A stretch of DNA of 64,000 bases from Algoriphagus lacus. GTDB lineage: Bacteria > Bacteroidota > Bacteroidia > Cytophagales > Cyclobacteriaceae. Below, piece after piece: positions 56,238 to 63,971 of the stretch (position 1 is its first letter; each line of letters starts with the position of its first letter). The DNA lies in the NCBI RefSeq assembly GCF_003583985.1, contig NZ_QXML01000002.1:586074-650073 (forward strand). Reading direction: 5' to 3'. The notes beneath the pieces were generated by a model. That model had not been told where the DNA came from, made no database searches, and was given only the letters and a program-made list of their open reading frames with translations. The translations under genes were made by a program, and so were the position numbers.

Positions 56238-57788
56238 ATGCAATTCAATACAAAATACTTTGCAGCAATCGCCCTGACCTTGGTCATGGGTTTGAGCAGC
56301 TGCGACAAGGATTTCGAAGAAATCAATGTCAATCCAAACAGTCCGGAGAAAGTATCTTCCGCACTCCTTTTGCCTACTGTGATCCGAAGCACGACCAGCG
56401 AAATCGCCGGAAATGCCTGGGGATATGGAAACGTGGTCATGCAATACACGGCCAAAATCCAGTTTACCAATGAGGACCGCTACAACTGGGGACCTCAGGG
56501 AAGTCCGTATGGTTCTTTTTACAATGCCCTAAGAGACATCAACAACATCATTGAGATTTCCGGTGAAGCCAAAGAGCAAAACTATGTGGGCATTGCCAAA
56601 GTGATGAGGGCGCACCTGTTTTCATACATGACGGATGCCTACGGCGAAATCCCATATTCTGAAGCCATTCAGGCCAAAGACGGAGTAAACTATCCCAAGT
56701 TTGATTCGCAGGAAGCAATCTATGCAGCCATTCTTACTGAATTGGAAGAAGCAAACAGCCTCCTCGGAACCACTGCTGAGCGGGTGGATGGGGATATCCT
56801 TTTCAATGGAAGTGTGATCCGTTGGAAAAGATTCGCCAACTCACTTCGGTTGAGAATTTTGATGAGACTGTCTGATCGGAAAGATCCTTCGGCTGCCATG
56901 CAGGCCATCCTGAACAATCCGACTCAGTCGCCAATTTTCACCGGTACCAACGAGGAAGCTGCTTTGCAATACCTTGGCGATGTGCCCAATCAGCACCCGC
57001 TTTATACGAATCGTTCAGGTTCCTTCGACGAATACAGACTGAGTGAAAAATTGGAAGGCACACTGAAAGATCTGAACGATCCAAGATTGTTTGCTTTTGC
57101 ACAACCAACAACCGACTCCAAAGCCGGAGTAGTCGGAGCTGTGACAGCATATGAGGGTGTGCCAAATGGTCTCGGTGATGAGGAAGCACTTCAGTATTCT
57201 CCTTCAGGAGACAAAACAAAAGGCGGATCAAATTTCCTTTCCAGGGTCGGCCTATTGTGGGCTTGCCAAGCCTGTACATCTTTGGCTAATCCAACCGGCT
57301 ATCAGGCAATCCTGATGAGCTATGCGGAAGTTCAGTTTATCCTGGCGGAAGCAAGAGAGCGGGGATTCATCACTGTCGGATCGGCTGAGGACTATTACAA
57401 AAAAGGGATTCAAGCTTCGGTGGATTACTACCGAGCCCGCTACACCTTTATCAATCAACCGAATATTGCCAGCAAGCTGGTTTTGGATGAAGCATACTTT
57501 GCTCAGCCGAAAGTGGCTTATACCGGTACAAGTCAGGAGAAATTGACCAAAATAGGAACCCAGAAATGGTTAGCGCTTTTCTTCAGTGGAATGGAAGCGT
57601 GGCACGACTGGAAGCGTACAGGATATCCGGATATCAAGCCGGGTCCGGCAGCTTTTATCAACACGGTTCCGGTGAGATTTATGTATCCGGGAAGTGTACA
57701 GGCCTTGAATGAGGAAAATTACAAAGCTGCAGTAGCCCGACAGGGTGCTGATGCTATTACTACCAAAGTGTGGTGGGATGTGAAGTAA
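56238..57788 (+). CDS. SusD/RagB-family surface lipoprotein
   Basis: A 516-residue surface-exposed ligand-binding lipoprotein of the SusD-like family. The lipobox is LSSC22, followed by DKDFEE, an acidic run like the surface-export signal of Bacteroidota lipoproteins. The family pattern includes INVNPNSPEKVSSALLLPTV, ALRDINNIIE, AHLFSYMTDAYGEIPYSEA, RWKRFANSLRLRILMRLSD and the closing WLALFFSGMEAWHDWKRTGYP. TPR-like helices form most of the fold. It caps the SusC barrel and delivers the substrate. The gene directly follows susC; a terminator-like hairpin lies between it and the phosphatase gene. Confidence 0.94.
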   Translation: MQFNTKYFAAIALTLVMGLSSCDKDFEEINVNPNSPEKVSSALLLPTVIRSTTSEIAGNAWGYGNVVMQYTAKIQFTNEDRYNWGPQGSPYGSFYNALRDINNIIEISGEAKEQNYVGIAKVMRAHLFSYMTDAYGEIPYSEAIQAKDGVNYPKFDSQEAIYAAILTELEEANSLLGTTAERVDGDILFNGSVIRWKRFANSLRLRILMRLSDRKDPSAAMQAILNNPTQSPIFTGTNEEAALQYLGDVPNQHPLYTNRSGSFDEYRLSEKLEGTLKDLNDPRLFAFAQPTTDSKAGVVGAVTAYEGVPNGLGDEEALQYSPSGDKTKGGSNFLSRVGLLWACQACTSLANPTGYQAILMSYAEVQFILAEARERGFITVGSAEDYYKKGIQASVDYYRARYTFINQPNIASKLVLDEAYFAQPKVAYTGTSQEKLTKIGTQKWLALFFSGMEAWHDWKRTGYPDIKPGPAAFINTVPVRFMYPGSVQALNEENYKAAVARQGADAITTKVWWDVK

Positions 57789-57810
57789 TTTGCTGTAATT
57801 TATGATGATC

Positions 57811-57850
57811 AAAACCCGCTGTTTGGGCACAACCGGACAGCGGTTTTCTT
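57811..57850 (+). terminator. Terminator or attenuator after susD
   Basis: AAAACC-C-GCTGT (from 57811) pairs with ACAGCGGTTTT around 57837-57847, one bulged C, loop including GGGCACAACC, followed by CTTT. It lies between susD and the phosphatase gene, whose ATG is only 23 bp further, so it probably lowers but does not abolish downstream expression. Confidence 0.6.
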
Positions 57851-57872
57851 TAACCCCCAACAGAATTTAAAA

Positions 57873-58967
57873 ATGAAAAAGCTCAGGTTCCTTTTCGTGG
57901 CAATGTTTGTGGTTTTTGCCCAAAATGCCTTTTCCCAAAACTCAGCCTACAAAACCGAAAATATCATCCTGATTACCTTTGACGGATTGAGATGGCAGGA
58001 ACTTTTCAAAGGAGCAGATTCCCTGATGATCGATGATACTGGATTGATCGATACACCGGGTTCGCTCCTAGAGGATTTCTGGCATGAGGACCCAAGCGTT
58101 CGAAGGCAAATGCTTTTCCCGTTCTTTTGGGGTACGATAGCCAAGCAGGGCCAACTTTACGGCAACCGGGCCTATGGCAATCTGGTCAACAACAGCAACA
58201 ACATGTGGTTTTCCTATCCCGGTTACAACGAAATCCTGAGCGGATTCGCTGATGACGAACGGATCAACAGCAACTCCAAAATCAATAATCCCAATGTGAC
58301 CTTGCTGGAATACCTGAACCAAAAGCCTGAATTCAAAGGAAAGGTGATGGCTTTTGGCAGCTGGGATGTGTTTCCTTACATCGTCAATGAGGAGCGAAGC
58401 GGAATTCCTGTCAATGCTGGTTTTGACAAAGCGGAGGGCGATGACCTGACGGATGTGGAAAAGACAATCAACCGTCTTCAATCCGAAATCAGAGGTCCTT
58501 GGGGAGGGGTTCGATTGGATCCGTTCACGCAGCATTACACACTGGAAGCCATCAAAAAGCATAAGCCAAAAGTACTCTACATCGCTTATGGAGAGACAGA
58601 CGACTGGGCTCATGGAGGCAAGTACGATCAGTACATTTGGTCGGCCAAGCAGACGGATGCTTTCATCCGGGAAATCTGGGAAACAGTCCAAGCCGATCCG
58701 CAGTACAAGGACAAAACAACCATGATCATTACCGTGGACCATGGTCGCGGTACCAGCAAAACCAGCTGGAAGAGTCATGGGACTTCAGTGCCGGAAGCAG
58801 ATCAGATTTGGATGATGGCCATCGGGCCGGATACGCCTGCAAGCGGTGAGATGAAAACTCAGGGGCAGTGGCATTCCGCGATGGTAGCCCGTACCATTTT
58901 CCAATTGCTGGGTATGGAATATCCGGACTCCAAAGCGGCACCTGCTGTGAAGGAAATGATCAAATAG
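57873..58967 (+). CDS. Secreted alkaline-phosphatase-superfamily hydrolase
   Basis: A 364-residue exported enzyme (signal peptide about 1-21, ending NAFSQ) of the alkaline phosphatase/sulfatase/phosphodiesterase superfamily. Metal and active-site residues are D37 (ITFDGLRW), the nucleophile probably S114 in WFSYPGYNE, by position like the Thr before FP in NPP enzymes, then GETDDWAHGGKYD and VDHGRGTS. A later conserved His (GQWHSA, residue about 340) completes the two-metal site. Relatives hydrolyse phosphate mono- or diesters or act as phosphoglycerate mutase-like enzymes. Lying 85 bp after susD, it probably processes a phosphorylated nutrient taken up by the SusCD pair; the exact substrate is unknown. 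Confidence 0.85.
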   Translation: MKKLRFLFVAMFVVFAQNAFSQNSAYKTENIILITFDGLRWQELFKGADSLMIDDTGLIDTPGSLLEDFWHEDPSVRRQMLFPFFWGTIAKQGQLYGNRAYGNLVNNSNNMWFSYPGYNEILSGFADDERINSNSKINNPNVTLLEYLNQKPEFKGKVMAFGSWDVFPYIVNEERSGIPVNAGFDKAEGDDLTDVEKTINRLQSEIRGPWGGVRLDPFTQHYTLEAIKKHKPKVLYIAYGETDDWAHGGKYDQYIWSAKQTDAFIREIWETVQADPQYKDKTTMIITVDHGRGTSKTSWKSHGTSVPEADQIWMMAIGPDTPASGEMKTQGQWHSAMVARTIFQLLGMEYPDSKAAPAVKEMIK

Positions 58968-58998
58968 ACTGATAGTACCTTCCTTATTTGAAAGAAAG

Positions 58999-59050
58999 AA
59001 AAGTGGTAAGTGATAAGGAATAAACATCTTCCCTATCACTTACCACTTTT
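58999..59050. terminator. 17-bp perfect inverted repeat, bidirectional terminator
   Basis: AAAAGTGGTAAGTGATA (58999-59015) and its exact reverse complement (59034-59050) flank an 18-base loop that can pair further (GG with CC). The A/T ends give a U tract on both strands. It lies between the convergent phosphatase and ssb genes and would stop transcription from both sides. Confidence 0.8.
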
Positions 59051-59073
59051 CCATTTAGAGGATAATTGGAATC

Positions 59074-59421
59074 TCAATCCTCTTTCTCCTTTTTGCCCAT
59101 CAGGAGAAAGTCATTGACCACGATCTCGGTGATGTACTTTTTCTCCCCGTTTTTGTCGGTGTAGGATCGGTTGGTGAGCTTGCCCTCAATTCCGATCTCG
59201 GAGCCTTTGTCGGTGTACTTGGACAGGACTTCCGCCTGCTTGCCCCAGATGACCAGGTTGTGCCAGGTGGTTTCGGTGATCTTTTCACCTTTTTGATTTT
59301 TGTAGGTCTCGTTGGTGGCGAGTGTGGCGTGTCCCACGGCTTTGCCGGACTCGAGGGTTTTGACTTCGATTTTGGCGCCGAGGCGGCCGATGAGTTGAAC
59401 TTTGTTTCTTAGCGCATTCAT
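59074..59421 (-). CDS. ssb: Single-stranded DNA-binding protein, short form
   Basis: From ATG 59421 the protein has 115 residues; the open frame continues upstream but the added residues do not fit. The OB-fold is clear: MNALRNKVQLIGRLGAKIEV, KAVGHATLATNETYKNQKGE, TTWHNLVIWGKQAEVLSKYT, KGSEIGIEGKLTNRSYTDKN and YITEIVVNDFLLMG. It binds single-stranded DNA, usually as a tetramer. It ends in GKKEKED and lacks the Gly/Pro-rich tail and DDxPF tip that recruit other proteins in housekeeping SSBs. It is therefore likely a second SSB paralogue, perhaps for natural transformation or a mobile function. Confidence 0.9.
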   Translation of the reverse strand: MNALRNKVQLIGRLGAKIEVKTLESGKAVGHATLATNETYKNQKGEKITETTWHNLVIWGKQAEVLSKYTDKGSEIGIEGKLTNRSYTDKNGEKKYITEIVVNDFLLMGKKEKED

Positions 59422-59703
59422 GATGTTAAAAGTTTGATTGTGAAAGATTTGATTAATGTTTTCGCCAGAGGCTTGTTGATGAACCAAAGTTGGGAGGTGG
59501 GGCAAAAAGAAGTCGGTTGCTAAGCGCTTGTATTCGATTGTAGTCGTTTGCTGTCGGATAATCGGTGAAACCGAGCCGGAATGGGCTTTTTTATGCAAGA
59601 GGGAATTAGTAGGTTGGGGTGAAGTAATTAAAAAACACCAACATCTAGTTCACAAGGCCTTCCAAGTCAAGATTTCTGACAAAAGAGTTTCGCAAACACA
59701 GAT

Positions 59704-59714
59704 GTTACCTGCAA
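59704..59714 (+). other. Cassette-type boundary (GTTACCTGCAA)
   Basis: GTTACCTGCAA at 59704-59714 is nearly identical to GTTACCAGCAA at 60779-60789. Each lies shortly before an AT-rich accessory ORF, and the second closes a long palindrome. It is read here as the left boundary of the first cassette-like unit. The sequence to its left (59422-59703) holds no gene or clear repeat. Confidence 0.35.
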
Positions 59715-59800
59715 GCGTAGAACGACACAACATCGAGACAATGACCAAGAACTTAATCATCGGAATAAATATTTTAGCACTAACAATAACAGCATTTTCA

Positions 59801-60628
59801 ATGGGACTTTTTGACAAATTATTCGGCAAGACAAATCCTTCTCAACCGACATCAACTTCTCAACCCAAAGTTGGACATCAAGAAGAATGGGAGTTTTATT
59901 TCAGTAACGTAAACGACAAGTTAGGTTCTCTGTTTGTTGACCTTGGACTTCGAAAAGTTGCACCAATGACAGATAAGCCAAATGTTGTTTGGGTTTCTAT
60001 TAAAATGAATAATCCAAGAGAAGACGGACTTTCATCTCAAGAAGAAAGCGGAACACTTGGCGACATTGAAGACGCTTTGGTAGACAAGATTACTTCTAAA
60101 CACAACTCAATTTATGTAGGACGACTTACATCAGCCGGTGACAGAGATTTGTATTTTTATTTTGGCGACACTACACTTTACGACAAGACAATTTCAGAAG
60201 TTATGGTTGCTTATCCAAAATATCAATTTGACTTTGGCTCAAAGGAAGACAAAGAATGGGGTGGCTATTTTGACTTTTTATATCCACTACCGCAACAATT
60301 TCAGAGTATTCAAAACCGACGAGTAATTGAACAATTAGAAAAAGGCGGTGACAACCTGACAAAAGAAAGAGAAGTATTTCATTGGATTTACTTCAAATCG
60401 GAAAGCGACAGAGAAAATTTTTTAGAGAAAATTAAAAATGACAATTTCTCAATCGTAAGCAAAGACAGCGACAAATCTTGGGGAGAATTTGCTTACCGAC
60501 TTCAAATAAAACGAATTGATAAGGTTGACCAAAACAGTGTTGACGAATACGTTATTTATTTATGGAAACTCGCTAATGATATTGGCGGTGATTATGACGG
60601 TTGGGAAACATCAATTGAAATGGACTAA
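59801..60628 (+). CDS. DUF695/RraB-like protein in AT-rich pocket
   Basis: I start this at ATG 59801 (275 residues, MGLFDKLFGK, a common start in such proteins). ATG 59741 would add a hydrophobic 20-residue segment. Residues about 25-150 match DUF695 (EEWEFYFSNVNDKLGSLFVD, NVVWVSIKMNNPREDGLSSQ). Residues about 190-275 resemble RraB, a regulator of RNase E (EVFHWIYFKSESDRENFL, GGDYDGWET). Fusions of these two domains occur in other bacteria. No RNase E is visible nearby and the function is unknown. The gene is AT-rich against its surroundings and is bracketed by GTTACC-type boundaries and a long palindrome, suggesting acquisition. Confidence 0.75.
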   Translation: MGLFDKLFGKTNPSQPTSTSQPKVGHQEEWEFYFSNVNDKLGSLFVDLGLRKVAPMTDKPNVVWVSIKMNNPREDGLSSQEESGTLGDIEDALVDKITSKHNSIYVGRLTSAGDRDLYFYFGDTTLYDKTISEVMVAYPKYQFDFGSKEDKEWGGYFDFLYPLPQQFQSIQNRRVIEQLEKGGDNLTKEREVFHWIYFKSESDRENFLEKIKNDNFSIVSKDSDKSWGEFAYRLQIKRIDKVDQNSVDEYVIYLWKLANDIGGDYDGWETSIEMD

Positions 60629-60654
60629 CTATGACGACAGACAGAACGCCAGCA

Positions 60655-60784
60655 GGTAACAGCACCTACCCAAAAGGCGGGGTTGCGTGTTTCAAAGACA
60701 GTTTAGTGGTTAATCAAACATTAGTTTTTCAAATCAAGTTTTGTGGTAAAAGTCCCGCCCTTCGGGTAGCTGCAAAACGTTACC
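60655..60784 (+). repeat. Long imperfect palindrome A (attC-like)
   Basis: GGTAACAGC (60655), TACCC (60667-60671) and GGCGGG (60676-60681) pair in order with CCCGCC (60754-60759), GGGTA (60764-60768), GCTG (60769-60772) and GTTACC (60779-60784), leaving a 72-base variable centre. Stepwise paired boxes around a variable loop, ending in GTTAnn, are the build of integron attC sites, although GTTACCA departs from the GTTRRRY consensus. It directly follows the DUF695-type gene and directly precedes the TPR gene. Confidence 0.55.
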
Positions 60785-60797
60785 AGCAATTTTAAAA

Positions 60798-61337
60798 ATG
60801 AAAGCACTTCCTATTCCATCAGACTTTAGAAAGATTTACAAGCATTGGCAGACGCTACAGACAGTTGAGAATCAATATAGCTTGAAAGATTGGATAGGCT
60901 GTATAAGTAATTGCAATGTCCTTATTGAATCTATGGAAAATGATTTTTTTGGATATTATTATCGCGGACTTTGTAATATTAAACTTAGGTTTTTTGAGGA
61001 AGCATTATCCGACCTAGAAAAATCTAAAATTAACCTTATGAAAAATAAGTTTCCGAAACTTATGAAGGAATACAATCAAGATGTTGAGCTTCGAATTGCA
61101 AATTTATTTCGAAAAGAAAGGAAATATAATTTAGCATTGAAGCGAATAGATTTATTGTTAAAAGAATATCCTGATTATTTAAATGGATATAAAGAAAAAG
61201 CGGGCATCCAAACTGATATGGACAATTTACAATCAGCTCTTGACTCAGTAAACCAAGGACTTCTAAACTCCCCAAAAGACCAGGAACTTTTGAAATTTAG
61301 AAAAACATTGATTTATAGTTTGACAACCAAACAATAA
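60798..61337 (+). CDS. TPR-like hypothetical protein in AT-rich pocket
   Basis: A 179-residue soluble helical protein with tetratricopeptide-type repeats: YYYRGLCNIKLRFFEEALSD, IANLFRKERKYNLALKRIDL and KAGIQTDMDNLQSALDSVNQ are consecutive TPR-like helix pairs. Such repeats mediate protein contacts. There is no signal peptide or enzymatic motif. It begins 19 bp after the GTTACC boundary of palindrome A and ends 62 bp before palindrome B, as expected for a single-gene cassette. It is AT-rich, as is the preceding gene. No function is proposed. Confidence 0.7.
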   Translation: MKALPIPSDFRKIYKHWQTLQTVENQYSLKDWIGCISNCNVLIESMENDFFGYYYRGLCNIKLRFFEEALSDLEKSKINLMKNKFPKLMKEYNQDVELRIANLFRKERKYNLALKRIDLLLKEYPDYLNGYKEKAGIQTDMDNLQSALDSVNQGLLNSPKDQELLKFRKTLIYSLTTKQ

Positions 61338-61398
61338 ACAAGAATATAATAAGCATGAAAAGATAAATACTTAAAATAAAAAAAGCTGGTAGCATCAC

Positions 61399-61517
61399 CT
61401 AAGAGCAAGCGGGCGGGAAATGCCAAATTAAAAGTGATTACCTATAATAAACCTTGGTCGTGGCGGACAGGGGGTCGGGGTTTAAAGCCCGCCTGCTCTT
61501 AGCCTTGACCGTTACTT
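61399..61517 (+). repeat. Long imperfect palindrome B (attC-like)
   Basis: CTAAGAGCAAGCGGG (61399-61413) pairs with CCCGCCTGCTCTTAG (61488-61502), one mismatch in 15, around 74 bases. GTTACTT at 61511-61517 follows, mirroring the GTTAC end of palindrome A, and a weaker left partner GGTAGC lies at 61388-61393. It follows the TPR gene and precedes the GNAT gene. Confidence 0.55.
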
Positions 61518-61551
61518 CTCAGATCAAAGCATAAACAACTGATTTTTTCAA

Positions 61552-62007
61552 TTGATTGATTTTCAAAACCTCGAACTCGTAAAATATACCGATCGGCATC
61601 GGGCCCAGTTGCTCGACGTATGGGAGAAATCGGTTCTTGCTACACACGACTTTTTATCGCCGGAAGATTTTCAATCGATCAAAGCATTTGTCCAAACGAT
61701 CGATTTCAATGCGTTGGATGTTTACTGCCTGTTACAAAGTGAGGAGGTAATAGGCTTTTTGGGGGTAGCTGAACACAAAGTGGAAATGCTTTTTCTTTCT
61801 CCGGATCATATCGGAAAAGGATTTGGAAGAAAAATGATGGACTTTGCCGTTAATGAGTTGAAGGCCGATCTAGTGGATGTAAATGAGCATAACTCTCAAG
61901 CGGTTGATTTTTACAAAAAATATGGGTTTGAGACCTATGAACGCACAGACCAAGACGATCAAGGGAAAGATTATCCCCTGCTAAGGATGAAACTTGCTAA
62001 TAAATGA
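61552..62007 (+). CDS. GNAT-family N-acetyltransferase
   Basis: A 151-residue GNAT acetyltransferase. The acetyl-CoA-binding motif A reads SPDHIGKGFGRKMMDFAV (about 82-100). Motif B is present as DVNEHNSQAVDFYKKYGFET. The N-terminus (RHRAQLLDVWEKSVLATHDF) resembles YjaB/PhnO-type enzymes. The substrate (an amine, amino acid or protein N-terminus) is not predictable. The start is TTG at 61552; a stop at 61540-61542 lies 9 bp upstream and no nearby ATG fits, so a non-ATG start is required. It follows palindrome B, but its base composition is like the host genes. Confidence 0.82.
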   Translation: MIDFQNLELVKYTDRHRAQLLDVWEKSVLATHDFLSPEDFQSIKAFVQTIDFNALDVYCLLQSEEVIGFLGVAEHKVEMLFLSPDHIGKGFGRKMMDFAVNELKADLVDVNEHNSQAVDFYKKYGFETYERTDQDDQGKDYPLLRMKLANK

Positions 62008-62059
62008 GGATCAATAGCCTCCTTGGCTAAAAAAAATAAGCCTGAACACCCTGCCGCCG

Positions 62060-62091
62060 TTTCCCGTATTTCACGGGAAAAGCCTTTTTTT
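62060..62091 (+). terminator. Terminator after GNAT gene
   Basis: TTTCCCGT (62060-62067) and ACGGGAAA (62073-62080) form a perfect 8-bp stem with a 5-base loop, followed by AGCC and seven T. It begins 53 bp after the GNAT stop. Confidence 0.8.
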
Positions 62092-62173
62092 GAATCAGTT
62101 TTTTAGCCTGACGAAGGAAAATTAACCTAAGCAATATTTTATCGGGAAGGCTTAAACCGAAGACCAAAACGCC

Positions 62174-62866
62174 ATGACAGAACTCATCGATCTCAGTCAG
62201 GAGATCTACGCAGGAATGCCGGTTTACCACGGGCTGCCCGAAGTCCGAATCAGCACCCACGCTACCCACGAACAATGGGACAACATCCCCAATCCGGAAA
62301 CCGAGACTCCAAGCGTTCTCAAACTGGAATTGGGCGAACATACGGGCACCCATGTCGATGCACTCAACCACATGGGAAGGCAGTTTGTCGGACAATCCAT
62401 CGAAACCATGCCCCTTTCAATGTTTTATACCGAGGGGATTTGCCTGGACTTTTCGCACAAGGGTTTGCTGGAACTGATCGAACCAAATGAGCTGGACGAA
62501 GCCTGTCGAAAAGCGGACCTGGAGATCAGAAAAGGGGATACCGTGCTGCTTTGCACAGACCATTACCGGAAACACTTCGGAACGGATAATTGGATCCATG
62601 GTCCTGGGATTTCTGCTGCTGCAGCACGCTGGTTGGGTGAAAAGGGGATTTCCGCTTTTGGGGTGGAAACTCTTGCTCCAGGAGTCCCGAAAGTCTCGAA
62701 CAAGGAAGTTCACCGGATATGCGGAGAACTGGGCTTTACCCATTATGAAAATATGGTCAATCTTCACCGCCTGATCGGTAGAGGTCGGTTTCGCTTTATT
62801 GCTTTTCCGCTTAAAATCCGGGGAGGAACTGGTTCTCCTGTCAGGGCAGTGGCAGTTTTTGAGTAA
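62174..62866 (+). CDS. Cyclase-family (kynurenine formamidase-like) metal hydrolase
   Basis: A 230-residue protein of the cyclase family (PF04199). The signature metal site H56-T-G-T-H60-V-D62 (EHTGTHVDALNH) is intact, and the conserved strands IDLSQEIYAGMPVYHGLPEV, DTVLLCTDHYRKHFG, WIHGPGISAAAARWLGEKGI and AFGVETLAPG are present. Relatives hydrolyse N-formylkynurenine, isatin or other amides and lactones with Zn or Mn. No tryptophan-degradation genes are nearby, so the substrate is left open. No signal peptide; cytoplasmic. The ATG at 62174 fits the family start. Confidence 0.88.
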   Translation: MTELIDLSQEIYAGMPVYHGLPEVRISTHATHEQWDNIPNPETETPSVLKLELGEHTGTHVDALNHMGRQFVGQSIETMPLSMFYTEGICLDFSHKGLLELIEPNELDEACRKADLEIRKGDTVLLCTDHYRKHFGTDNWIHGPGISAAAARWLGEKGISAFGVETLAPGVPKVSNKEVHRICGELGFTHYENMVNLHRLIGRGRFRFIAFPLKIRGGTGSPVRAVAVFE

Positions 62867-63073
62867 TGGAAATTAATGGGGATTTCTCCTGAGAATCCTT
62901 CGGATTGGATTAAAGTAGTACAGCTGGTAGGTGAGGATAAATCCAGTGGGAAATAATGGACACCAATACGAGAAGCGACTTGACCTGCTTGTTATTTGAA
63001 AAGAAAAATATCAAAAATTGTACGATTCATTCTTTCTGAAAAAAAGAAGCAACAGCCCGAAACCAAGCTTTTT

Positions 63074-63081
63074 TAATTTTG
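63074..63081 (+). promoter_or_regulatory. Possible -7 element before desaturase gene
   Basis: TAATTTTG matches TAnnTTTG exactly, 68 bp before the ATG at 63150, in an otherwise gene-free 283-bp interval. No -33 element is visible; weak evidence. Confidence 0.3.
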
Positions 63082-63149
63082 TTGAACTTAGGAACTTGGG
63101 TTAGTTTATGAATAAAGGATAGAATGCTGGCAATCAGATTTTAGTTTAA

Positions 63150-63971
63150 ATGGATTTCAACCTCGACTGGCTTCTTTCTACCGACTACGCGCAGCCCAAA
63201 AACTTTGTGGTGATCTTGACCATTCTATTGGCTGGGATTTTTTTGAGGTACCTTGCCCTGGCCTGGATTTACCATGAGTTGGTCTATAAAAAATTAGGAG
63301 AGGCAATGCCTTATCGAAGGCTGCATGAGCAGATTCGGCTGCCTCAGGTGAGAACGGAAATCTGGTATTCCTTCCTCGGGGCCATCATTTTTGCTTTTGC
63401 CGGAAGCTTGATTTTGATCTTTTGGCAAAGGGGTATTTCCCAACTTTATACCCAGCTCACTTGGTGGGATCTGTTGTGGATTCCAGCCAGTTATTTCCTG
63501 TCACTGTTTATCCATGAGACCTATTACTATTGGCTTCACCGCTGGATGCACCAGCCGAAGGTGATCCGGCATTTTCACCACATTCATCACAACAGTCTTT
63601 ATACGAGTTCCTTCACCTCGTTTTCATTCCACCCGATTGAGGGGGGCCTTCAGGCGATCTTTTTGCCGGTGCTGATTTTGGTCCTTCCCATGCATTTTTT
63701 GGTGATGATTGCGTTGCTGATTACCATGTCGGTGACGGCGGTGATCAACCATGCCGGAGTGGAAGTTTATCCTAGCGATGCCTTGCGTTCGCCGTTTTTC
63801 CGCTGGATGGTGGGCGCCACCCATCATGACCAGCATCATCTGAAATACCGCTGCAATTATGGCCTCTATTTTACCTTTTGGGATGTGTGGATGAAAACCG
63901 AGGATGCCGGATTTGAGAAGCGATTTGAAGCGCATACGGTTTCTCAACCAAAAAAGGGTGAGTTGGCCTGA
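63150..63971 (+). CDS. Sterol desaturase/fatty acid hydroxylase family protein
   Basis: A 273-residue inner-membrane enzyme. Four membrane segments (about 18-40, 65-88, 105-122, 175-200) and three histidine clusters typical of the di-iron family are seen: HETYYYWLHRWMH, HFHHIHHNSLYTSSF and ATHHDQHHLKYRCNYG. The EVYPSDALRSPFFRWM segment before the last cluster is common in bacterial members. Such enzymes hydroxylate or desaturate lipids (sterols, fatty acids, carotenoids); the lipid here is unknown. It ends 29 bp before the window end. Confidence 0.88.
   Translation: MDFNLDWLLSTDYAQPKNFVVILTILLAGIFLRYLALAWIYHELVYKKLGEAMPYRRLHEQIRLPQVRTEIWYSFLGAIIFAFAGSLILIFWQRGISQLYTQLTWWDLLWIPASYFLSLFIHETYYYWLHRWMHQPKVIRHFHHIHHNSLYTSSFTSFSFHPIEGGLQAIFLPVLILVLPMHFLVMIALLITMSVTAVINHAGVEVYPSDALRSPFFRWMVGATHHDQHHLKYRCNYGLYFTFWDVWMKTEDAGFEKRFEAHTVSQPKKGELA

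Noticed and set aside
59422..59598. N-terminal extension of SSB
   Set aside because: The open frame reaches 59598, but the OB-fold begins at MNALRNK (59421), the canonical start of the family.
59528..59800. In-frame N-terminal extension of the DUF695/RraB-like protein
   Set aside because: The frame stays open for over 70 codons before ATG 59741, but the added residues look random (Cys/Val/Arg-rich). Proteins of this kind often start MGLFD, which is at 59801. ATG 59741 remains possible.
61552..62007. GNAT gene as a third cassette of the palindrome array
   Set aside because: It follows palindrome B, but its composition matches the host genes and a conventional terminator, not a palindrome with GTTAC, follows it. 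Kept as an ordinary gene.
62867..63149. Small gene in the gap before the desaturase gene
   Set aside because: No frame with coding character; only a possible -7 element at 63074-63081.
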